Positions 55,463 through 64,000 of a stretch of 64,000 bases of DNA are shown here, piece by piece. The notes below the pieces were generated by a model. It saw only the letters and a program-made list of their open reading frames with translations. It was not told where the DNA came from and did not search any database. Source of the stretch: Paenibacillus senegalensis JC66 (GTDB lineage Bacteria > Bacillota > Bacilli > Paenibacillales > NBRC-103111); contig NZ_HE610957.1 in NCBI RefSeq assembly GCF_000285515.1, positions 1,197,155-1,261,154 of the forward strand, in the 5' to 3' direction. The position numbers and the translations under genes are program-made. Each line of letters opens with the position of its first letter. Within the stretch, counting starts at the first letter, position 1.

Positions 55463-55854
55463 CTACAATTCTTGTCGCTTGGCTTTGATATATTGGTCAC
55501 CATATTCTGCGGCGATGGCTTCTGTTATCTCTATGTTCCTGATCTTGTACAGTTTGTTTCCTTCTTCAAGATAATTCGAGTGCTTATTCGGATAGGGATA
55601 GGGTACGGCGCCCTCTTCGTCTGAATATGTTTCAACAGCTCCTATTTGCCCCTCTATCTCATCTACATATTCAACCTCCGTATCACTTCTATTGATAACA
55701 TACGTTTCATCATCCCAAATGATAAAAGCAGCGTTCCAATCCGCACTCCCCTCATGATTAGGGGATGTTGAACGATTGGGATCATTATTTCCAACAACAC
55801 AAACATACATAATACACCAATCCTAACAAACAAAATAGTTCCTTTTTTGAGCAT
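55463..55854 (-). pseudogene. Frameshifted small secreted (lipo)protein gene
   Basis: AGGAGG and an ATG at 55854 open a signal-like start (MLKKGTILFV...LCMFVLL). In that frame the sequence becomes meaningless after about 20 codons. In the next frame a coherent domain continues to 55463 (NHEGSADWNAAFIIWDDETY, EIEGQIGAVETYSDEEG, LYKIRNIEITEAIAAEYGD). A one-base shift around 55800-55835 would join signal and domain. The domain resembles small secreted Paenibacillus proteins of unknown role. Either a true pseudogene or a sequencing error; a short in-frame ATG at 55810 could express the domain alone in the cytosol. Confidence 0.65.
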
Positions 55855-55875
55855 TGTAAATTAATTCCTCCTAAC

Positions 55876-56112
55876 TTAATATAAGTAGTTTGCTCCAGCA
55901 ATGTCATCGCTTCCAGGAAGATATACTTCACGCCCAGTTAGAGCTGTACTCATAACTTGTTTAGTATCATTAACATGGTCTAGACCTAGAGCATGCCCAA
56001 TTTCATGTGCAAACACACCTTGCTTATCGGTCCACGACATGGAATCCATATAAAACGTATTACCACTAACAAGTGCACTTCTACAACAACTCTATTTATC
56101 AGTGTCGACCAA
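55876..56112 (-). pseudogene. Truncated matrixin-like metalloprotease (catalytic tail only)
   Basis: The frame ends TGREVYLPGSDDIAGANYLY and contains HEIGHALGLDH (codons at 55975-56007), the extended HExxHxxGxxH zinc motif of M10/metzincin proteases. Only about 71 codons are open. A TAG at 56092-56094 precedes them, and in the same frame six codons earlier a TTG follows AAAGGAGGT. Signal peptide and most of the catalytic domain are missing, so it is a remnant after internal deletion. It lies just upstream of the frameshifted lipoprotein gene and probably once formed an operon with it. Confidence 0.7.
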
Positions 56113-56271
56113 TGAAGCACCTCCTTTGTTTTCTTTCGGTTTTCATATATCTTCCCTACCATATTCAACCATAAATTTCATAAAAATATACATAAATAGC
56201 ACTTTATAACTATAGTGATAGAGCTTTACTACTATTTTCAAATTTTCATGTCATGTCCACAGTTATTTACA

Positions 56272-56314
56272 CAAACAAAAAAAACGGATCTCTTGAACTA
56301 TCAAGAGATCCGTT
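56272..56314 (-). terminator. Terminator of the queA-tgt-yajC operon
   Basis: AACGGATCTCTTGA and TCAAGAGATCCGTT pair perfectly (14 bp) with a four-base loop. TTTTTTTTGTTTG follows on the minus strand, 57 bp past yajC. Confidence 0.93.
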
Positions 56315-56370
56315 ACGCATTTTTCAGCCTATGTATCCGGTGGACGCATTAAACAGCGTCAACCGCTTAC

Positions 56371-56682
56371 TTATGCATCCTGTGAAGAAACCACGCTGTT
56401 TACCGCAGAGCGTTCGAAAGTCATTTTGGAAGCGTCGTTTACCCTCAATACAACAATATCATCTGTAATTTCTACAATCGTCCCGTGCAGACCGCCAATC
56501 GTGACGACTTTGTCGCCCTTCTTCAAAGCATTCAGCATCGCGTTGCGGGTTTTTTGTCTCTTCTGCTGAGGACGGATAAGCAAGAAATACAGAACAAGAA
56601 ACATCAATCCGATAGGCCATAAAGAAATTAATAAATCCAAGCCGCTCGGAGAAGCTCCAGCACCTTCTGCCAAATAAGTCAT
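56371..56682 (-). CDS. yajC: Preprotein translocase accessory subunit YajC
   Basis: A 103-residue single-span membrane protein. One helix (about 17-38, LLISLWPIGLMFLVLYFLLI) is followed by RPQQKRQK and the conserved cytosolic part GDKVVTIGGLHGTIVEI. YajC associates with SecDF and the translocon. The ATG at 56682 has AGGGGTG about 8 bases upstream; a GTG 12 bases earlier is possible. Third gene after queA and tgt, as in Bacillus. Confidence 0.95.
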   Translation of the reverse strand: MTYLAEGAGASPSGLDLLISLWPIGLMFLVLYFLLIRPQQKRQKTRNAMLNALKKGDKVVTIGGLHGTIVEITDDIVVLRVNDASKMTFERSAVNSVVSSQDA

Positions 56683-56754
56683 TTTTATTTTCACCCCTTT
56701 CTAATGAATATAGGAAAAGAAAAACGACCTGGACAACCGCCTGAAACCTTACTT

Positions 56755-59014
<2,260 letters not shown>

Positions 59015-59020
59015 TCTGTT

Positions 59021-61108
59021 TCAGTCCTTAACAAGAGTTGCACCCTGGAAGTAGTGCTTCAGTATCTCCTCATAGGAATATCCCTGTTCCGCAAGGCCGC
59101 GCGCCCCCCACTGGGACATACCGAGACCATGGCCGAAGCCTTTGCCATGAAATACAAAGGCGGGCTCCTGTGTAGCCAGTCGGACTTCTCCCGAGCCATC
59201 CATAATAAACAAGTGATCCTCACGGATTTGCGATGTGCCGCTGCTGTCAACTGCATGCAGCTGCAGAGCGGATTCGGGATAGGAGCGGGTGGCTCCATCG
59301 GCCCCTATAATAGTATACCTTCCCGTCTCTTCAATTTCAAACAGAGTACTAGGCAGGCTGCCAAGCAGCGTACGAATAGCATCCGGATAACGTATATCCA
59401 CTGCCTTCCCGTTTGCTTTGAGGCTGGTGACGCGTCCGGAAGGCCCCCGTTCGGCAACCTCCAGCGAGTAGACAGGACCGGAAACAGCTTGACCTGAGCT
59501 TCTATTCATCATCTGCTGCAGCTCAGAGGCTTTATAGGTCCCTCTGATCCACTCATAGGCTGTGTTTTCCATCACTTCGCCAAAAACAACGACCCGTTCT
59601 CCCAAGTCTAGCTTGGCCACGGCCTCGGCTCTGTTGGCATCCGGGAAGGCTCGCACATTGACAGAAGCTTCTTTAGCTTCGTAGTAGGGCAATCCCGCTC
59701 TATTTTTTTGCGATACCTCTGTTAAGAGATCGGAACGTACATAACCGGCTTTCCCGGAAGATAACCATACCCGGTACCATGCCAGCTTGCCTTTTGCCGC
59801 GGCTTCATCCGGGCTGCTGACACTGCTGTACACGGAAGAAGGGTTGCCCCATACCTCCTCCGGTTCCGCAGTTTGCCCTCCGGCATTCGAGGAGTATAGC
59901 GGGCTGATGACCTTGCTTCCATCCGTTAATACTTCGCCACGGGTTGCTTCAACCGCTTGAATGACATCATCGTACTCTACCCCGTCATAGGCCTGATCCA
60001 GTGTGCTGTCGGTTACATGCGCGATTCCGTAACGGAGGCCGCGCTCCAAGGCATAGCTTCTGGCTGCCACCGCTTGAGCTTTTAAAGCCTCAATAGGCCA
60101 GCCTGTTCCCATCTCAGCACTAACGACCGAATAAAGATACTCCTCAAAAGGCACTTCGTTAATGAGCGCCAGCTTACCATTGTATTGGCCCAGCTCCATC
60201 ATCCCGCGATAGGTGCGGCCAGATTTTTGCTCGACGGTCAGCTTGCTCTCTCCGGCAGCTAATACCAGCTTGTCACCGTTCCCGCTAAGCAGCAAGTATG
60301 AAACTGGCGACTGTTCCCCGGCGGAATAATCCAGCCTCTCAACAAGGTAGGGCTTTGACGTATCAACCGGAGTCAGGTTTAACTGAGGGAAGGCTTGTCC
60401 CAACTGACTGATCACTTGATTCAGATTTTCCTGTGAAGCGGACGCTCCTGCCCATACGGAGAATACCAAGCTTCCGGACGTATTCTCATGATACACTAAA
60501 TCAGCTGCGATCCCATTTTGCTGGATAGCCGTTAACTGGGAACGCGCTTCCTCCGCTGTCGAGTAAGACCCCGCTTGAATGCGAAACGGCCCTTGTATAA
60601 CCGGACTTCCTCCACTCGCGGATGGCACTGCTTTCACTGCTGCCTGAGCCTGAGTCTGGGCGGCGGCTAGATCAGCGTATGGCCCAATTACGAGCTGATA
60701 AGTGCGCCCCGCTCCCCGCTCAACCGCATGGATTTGTACAGGATGCTTGGCATTCAGCAATTGATCATGCCAGCCTTTTACCGTACTGTAGCTGGTATTC
60801 TCTGAAAGAATAGCGAAATATTCGTCCAGACTTGCCTTCACCTGATTTCCCTGTGAGCTCGTCCACCAGAGGGAGTCGCCGGAAGCCTTTCGCAATGAGC
60901 CGTTTATAGGCTGCTGTGCTGACAGGGTTATGGTCGGAACGGTAGACTTGTAATTTTCTGATTCTATGTATAAAGCTACTCTAATCTTGTCCAGCCTGGT
61001 AGAGGCGGAAGCGCTCTGCTGACAGAACATCATGAAGCTTGTCCATAGCAAAACAGCTATCACTGTATACATCCCGATCGGTCTTTGTTGTTTAGTTGCC
61101 CACCGCAT
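59021..61108 (-). CDS. SpoIID/LytB-domain protein with SPOR-like repeats
   Basis: A 695-residue exported protein. A signal or anchor at about 12-33 is followed by two SPOR-like repeats (YQLVIGPYADLAAAQTQAQ about 125-150; FRIQAGSYSTAEEARSQL about 175-195). The SpoIID domain (about 305-690) has EVPFEEYLYSVVSAEMG (catalytic Glu of the lytic transglycosylase), AQAVAARSYAL, YSSNAGGQT and the C-terminal FHGKGFGHGLGMSQWGA. An SH3-like part (ASVNVRAFPDANRAEAVAKL) is inserted within it. It is expected to cleave denuded glycan. AAAGGAGA precedes the ATG. It heads the queA-tgt-yajC transcript. The 282 bp upstream show nothing recognised. Confidence 0.9.
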   Translation of the reverse strand: MRWATKQQRPIGMYTVIAVLLWTSFMMFCQQSASASTRLDKIRVALYIESENYKSTVPTITLSAQQPINGSLRKASGDSLWWTSSQGNQVKASLDEYFAILSENTSYSTVKGWHDQLLNAKHPVQIHAVERGAGRTYQLVIGPYADLAAAQTQAQAAVKAVPSASGGSPVIQGPFRIQAGSYSTAEEARSQLTAIQQNGIAADLVYHENTSGSLVFSVWAGASASQENLNQVISQLGQAFPQLNLTPVDTSKPYLVERLDYSAGEQSPVSYLLLSGNGDKLVLAAGESKLTVEQKSGRTYRGMMELGQYNGKLALINEVPFEEYLYSVVSAEMGTGWPIEALKAQAVAARSYALERGLRYGIAHVTDSTLDQAYDGVEYDDVIQAVEATRGEVLTDGSKVISPLYSSNAGGQTAEPEEVWGNPSSVYSSVSSPDEAAAKGKLAWYRVWLSSGKAGYVRSDLLTEVSQKNRAGLPYYEAKEASVNVRAFPDANRAEAVAKLDLGERVVVFGEVMENTAYEWIRGTYKASELQQMMNRSSGQAVSGPVYSLEVAERGPSGRVTSLKANGKAVDIRYPDAIRTLLGSLPSTLFEIEETGRYTIIGADGATRSYPESALQLHAVDSSGTSQIREDHLFIMDGSGEVRLATQEPAFVFHGKGFGHGLGMSQWGARGLAEQGYSYEEILKHYFQGATLVKD

Positions 61109-61390
61109 AGAATTCTCCTTTGCATTGTTCTGTGACTTAATCTCAAGCTAGAAGCTTTGCCTACCGTTTGCTGTCACTCTGCGACCAGGATGAGCGTTAG
61201 CGCAGATCAATGCTGGTAGACTAGCACATAAGCAGCCTGTGCATCGTCCAAGCCACCCCGCCGCTTAAGTGGAATGGTATTGTAACTATCAATTAGTTAG
61301 ACTCAGCATGCTGGAAAAAGTTGCTGACCGGTTCTACAGCTGGCCGCTTTTCCTATTGAATAAAATACCCGCCCCGGTCAGGGCCAGGCA

Positions 61391-62398
61391 TCAGGAGGCA
61401 GATTCGGGCGGCTCCATCCCAAGGTGGCGGTAGGCGGAAGCGGTCACCATCCTCCCTCTAGGTGTTCTTTGCAGAAAACCGATCTGCATTAAATAAGGCT
61501 CGTAGACGTCTTCTATTGTTTGGCTCTCTTCTCCAATGGTAGCTGCAATCGTATCCAGCCCGACAGGACCGCCCTTGAAGCTGGATATAATCGAATGCAG
61601 CATCTTATGGTCGATTTCATCGAGACCTAAAGGGTCTACCTGCAATAGCTGCAGAGCCGCCTCGGCAATCTCCTTAGTAATGATTCCGTCTCCCTTGACC
61701 TGGGCGTAATCTCTTACCCTTTTTAGCAGCCGATTGGCGATTCTGGGCGTTCCCCGTGAGCGCATGCCGATTTCCAGAGAGGCATCCCCGACGATGCCTA
61801 CCTCAAGAATCTCAGCTGCACGGGTAACGATATAAGCCAGCTCATCAATCGTGTAAAATTCCAGCCGACTGACTACGCCAAACCGGTCGCGGAGAGGAGC
61901 CGACAGCAAGCCGGCCCGCGTAGTGGCTCCGATTAAAGTGAATGAAGGAAGATCCAGCCTTACGGAACGGGCGCTCGGCCCTTTGCCAATAATAATGTCC
62001 AGGGCAAAATCCTCCATCGCTGGATACAGCACCTCTTCCACCGTGCGATGGAGACGGTGGATTTCATCGATGAACAGCACATCGCCTTCCTGCAGATTGG
62101 TTAGGATCGCAGCCAAATCACCTGGACGCTCTATGGCCGGACCCGAGGTGGTCCGGATGTTAACGCCAAGTTCGTTGGCAATGATGGTCGATAGCGTCGT
62201 CTTGCCAAGTCCCGGGGGCCCATACAGCAGTACATGATCCAGCGCTTCCTTACGCTGCTTGGCCGCTTCTATATAAATTTTCAGGTTTTCCTTTACCTGA
62301 GACTGGCCAATGTACTCGGATAAATAGCGGGGACGCAAGCTGAACTCCACCTTTTCGTCCTCCATCATTAAATTCGCCGATATTATTCTGTCTTCCAT
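61391..62398 (-). CDS. ruvB: Holliday junction branch-migration ATPase RuvB
   Basis: A 335-residue AAA+ motor. Walker [15 protein letters not shown] (about 56-69), Walker [11 protein letters not shown] (about 106-115), sensor 1 [10 protein letters not shown], arginine finger in SAPLRDRFG, and the C-terminal winged helix ([26 protein letters not shown]). GGAGG 7 bases before the ATG. It follows ruvA by 30 bp. Confidence 0.97.
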   Translation of the reverse strand: MEDRIISANLMMEDEKVEFSLRPRYLSEYIGQSQVKENLKIYIEAAKQRKEALDHVLLYGPPGLGKTTLSTIIANELGVNIRTTSGPAIERPGDLAAILTNLQEGDVLFIDEIHRLHRTVEEVLYPAMEDFALDIIIGKGPSARSVRLDLPSFTLIGATTRAGLLSAPLRDRFGVVSRLEFYTIDELAYIVTRAAEILEVGIVGDASLEIGMRSRGTPRIANRLLKRVRDYAQVKGDGIITKEIAEAALQLLQVDPLGLDEIDHKMLHSIISSFKGGPVGLDTIAATIGEESQTIEDVYEPYLMQIGFLQRTPRGRMVTASAYRHLGMEPPESAS

Positions 62399-62428
62399 TG
62401 CTTACCTCCTTCTCCGGACCTATGGGCA

Positions 62429-63049
62429 CTACACCTTAAGCAAAGCCTGCAGCGCTTTTTTTACAATCGTATCGGGTGAATCCGACGGCGAGCACTGCTT
62501 GCTGACCGCAGGCCACACCCGTTCAATCTCACCTTCAGAGTAGCCCAGGACAAGCAATGCCTGCTTGGCTTCGGACAGGTTCGTCTGCGAATCGCCCTCC
62601 TGAACCAGCGTTGGCACAGCCCCGTCTTCCCATTGGGACCGCTCGGACAAATCACCGAGCTTGTCTTTAAGATCGAGCAGAATACGCTGGGCCGTTTTCT
62701 TGCCGATACCCGGCAGCTTTGTCAGAAATCCCAGATCATCGCGCTGAATAGCGCTGATTACCGCCTCGGGATGTCCTGCCGATAAAATACCGAGAGCTAC
62801 CCGCGGTCCTATGCCGTTCACGTTAAGCAAATGCCGGAACAATGCCTGCTCCTCTCTGGACTTAAAGCCATACAGCAAGATGGCATCCTCCCTGACATGA
62901 TGATGAATGTAAACCGTAACGATCTCTCCGGAGTTTACTGCAAAAGCATAGGGGTTTGCACAGAATACCCGATACCCTATTCCGCCAACCTCCATCACTA
63001 TATAATCAGGTTCCACGTGGACGGCCTGCCCTTTTAAAAAATCTATCAT
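62429..63049 (-). CDS. ruvA: Holliday junction DNA-binding protein RuvA
   Basis: A 206-residue junction-recognition subunit. OB-fold domain (about 1-63, GIGYRVFCANP), two helix-hairpin-helix motifs (LLNVNGIGPRVALGIL and LTKLPGIGKKTAQRILLDL), an acidic linker and the C-terminal three-helix RuvB-binding domain (AKQALLVLGYSEGEIERV). It overlaps ruvC by 4 bp (ATGA). Confidence 0.96.
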   Translation of the reverse strand: MIDFLKGQAVHVEPDYIVMEVGGIGYRVFCANPYAFAVNSGEIVTVYIHHHVREDAILLYGFKSREEQALFRHLLNVNGIGPRVALGILSAGHPEAVISAIQRDDLGFLTKLPGIGKKTAQRILLDLKDKLGDLSERSQWEDGAVPTLVQEGDSQTNLSEAKQALLVLGYSEGEIERVWPAVSKQCSPSDSPDTIVKKALQALLKV

Positions 63050-63549
63050 TGATTATGACCCCCGCCTACTTTATGTGCCAGCACATAGGAATGAGCATGG
63101 CAAATAGCAACCGCCAGAGCATCTGCAACGTCATCCGGCTTCGGCACAGCTGACAGGTTCAAGAACATCTTGACCATCTGCTGAACCTGCTTCTTCTCCG
63201 CCTTACCGTAGCCGACAACCGCTTGTTTCACCTGCAGAGGCGTATATTCAGCAATTGAAAGGCCATGCTGTACAGCTGCCAGCATAATGACTCCTCTGGC
63301 CTGCCCGACTGCAAAGGCTGTAGTGACATTCCGATTGAAGAACAGCTTCTCTATCGCCACCGCTTGCGGCTTATATTTATCAATTAATTCGTTAGTTGCC
63401 TCATAGACCTGCTTAAGTCTTACAGCCGGATCGGTATGGGCTTCCGTCTGAATGCTGCCATACTGAACCGGCACCAGCTTGCTCCCCTGCTTGTCAATAA
63501 AACCGAATCCGACGATCGCTATCCCCGGATCAATACCCATCACCCGCAA
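63046..63549 (-). CDS. ruvC: Holliday junction resolvase RuvC
   Basis: A 167-residue RNase H-fold endonuclease. Catalytic residues: Asp of MGIDPGIAIVGFG (about 7), Glu of AIEKLFFNRN (about 68) and the Asp pair of KPDDVADALAVAICH (about 139-145). It starts with TTG; the ATG three codons later is an alternative. B. subtilis uses RecU and lacks RuvC, so the full ruvCAB operon separates this genome from that species. Confidence 0.95.
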   Translation of the reverse strand: MRVMGIDPGIAIVGFGFIDKQGSKLVPVQYGSIQTEAHTDPAVRLKQVYEATNELIDKYKPQAVAIEKLFFNRNVTTAFAVGQARGVIMLAAVQHGLSIAEYTPLQVKQAVVGYGKAEKKQVQQMVKMFLNLSAVPKPDDVADALAVAICHAHSYVLAHKVGGGHNQ

Positions 63550-63627
63550 TGCAATTCTCTCCCATCATTAAGCGAACATATGTATTCCTTAGCATTATAA
63601 CAGATATTGCCGAGCTTGACGAACAGC

Positions 63628-63668
63628 AAAAAGGAATGAAAAACAGAGGCTTCCGTTTTCCATTCCTT
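63628..63668 (-). terminator. Terminator downstream of bofC
   Basis: AAGGAATG and CATTCCTT pair with inner GAAAAC/GTTTTT-type contacts and are followed by TTTTTG on the minus strand, about 55 bp after the bofC stop. Confidence 0.8.
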
Positions 63669-63723
63669 TTCTCACATTTGTTTTAAGTTAACCTGTAAAG
63701 CCGTCAGACTTGCCCGTTATCAG

Positions 63724-64000
63724 CTATTCCATTCTTCCACCCAGTACAGCAAAATCGCTAAATGTGGAAAGCACACTGTGATAATCTTCTACATCCATAA
63801 TCCGTATTCCCTCATACAGCTGATTGAGCGTTTCACTTGGCAAACTGCTTTTTAAATGCTGGACGTTGAGCTGAAAAAAGGTTCTAATGATTTGTTCTTC
63901 TGCAGGCAGTCCTTCAAACAAGGATAAGTTGCCGTCCTTATCCAAGCCAAAATAAGCATTTTCTTTACACTGCTGGGAAAGGTCATTCACCGTTTCGGTA
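63724..64000 (-). CDS. bofC: Bypass-of-forespore C protein, C-terminal part (cut by window edge)
   Basis: About 92 residues of the C-terminal domain are visible and the frame is open to the right edge. AYFGLDKDGNLSLFEGLP, IIRTFFQLNVQHLKSSLP and LYEGIRIMDVEDYHSVLSTFSDFAVLG follow the BofC C-terminal pattern. BofC is an intermembrane-space sporulation protein that restrains SpoIVB signalling and so sigma-K activation. A GTG near 63990 is internal and not the true start. Location next to ruv genes is as in Bacillus. Confidence 0.88.
   Translation of the reverse strand, partial: TETVNDLSQQCKENAYFGLDKDGNLSLFEGLPAEEQIIRTFFQLNVQHLKSSLPSETLNQLYEGIRIMDVEDYHSVLSTFSDFAVLGGRME

Overview
The window looks like a chromosomal segment of a Paenibacillus-like member of the Bacillota (Paenibacillaceae). 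The evidence is gene order and protein resemblance: hisS-aspS behind a T-box, alaS-ireB-ruvX-DUF1292-mltG-U32 peptidases, cymR with a cysteine desulfurase, recJ-apt-relA-dtd, secD/secF-comN-spoVB-DUF421-yrzE-yajC-tgt-queA, and ruvCAB next to the sporulation gene bofC. These resemble the 2.7-2.9 Mb part of the Bacillus subtilis map, but ruvC is present and secD and secF are split. Most genes are on the minus strand, with strong GGAGG-type ribosome binding sites and frequent TTG/GTG starts. Several starts were therefore moved from the longest reading frame to the codon served by a ribosome binding site.

Layout. 1-10 kb: an edge-truncated aminoglycoside adenylyltransferase-like gene, a CapA-like protein, an ACT-domain malic enzyme, a 36-residue membrane peptide, a universal stress protein, a cell-envelope group (two polysaccharide deacetylase-type proteins and a secreted protein of unknown role), a YcnI-like protein and a two-component system. 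9.8-10.6 kb: repeats. 10.6-31 kb: a chemoreceptor followed by tRNA and translation genes (U32 hydroxylases, alaS, mnmA, tcdA, aspS, hisS) mixed with recombination genes (ruvX, rarA) and cysteine metabolism (cymR, iscS-like). 33-37.5 kb: two paralogous membrane-anchored FAD enzymes separated by a duplicated leader-like element. 37.7-48 kb: hemZ, dtd, relA and, after an interruption by a uracil permease and a decayed IS1182-type element, apt and recJ. 48-64 kb: protein export, sporulation, queuosine synthesis and Holliday junction processing.

How the genes work together. The backbone is housekeeping: tRNA charging and modification, stringent response and purine salvage, membrane protein export, recombination, sporulation. 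Regulation visible in the sequence includes two T-box leaders (alaS, hisS-aspS), a CymR-type repressor gene with a palindrome in front of it, and many rho-independent terminators.

The least ordinary parts are (i) the twin FAD enzymes, with an altered nucleotide-binding loop, and the duplicated 74-bp element with an intervening hairpin in front of one of them; (ii) a composite repeat of exact 52-bp period, present twice, once inside the IS remnant; (iii) a roughly 500-bp repeat-filled spacer between the hisS T-box and hisS; (iv) a decayed metalloprotease/lipoprotein pair hidden at 55.4-56.1 kb; and (v) rearrangements of usually conserved neighbourhoods (mnmA on the opposite strand, no trmR between mltG and the U32 genes, permease plus IS between relA and apt). 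No complete novel defence or mobile system was recognised. No rRNA, tRNA or CRISPR array was seen.
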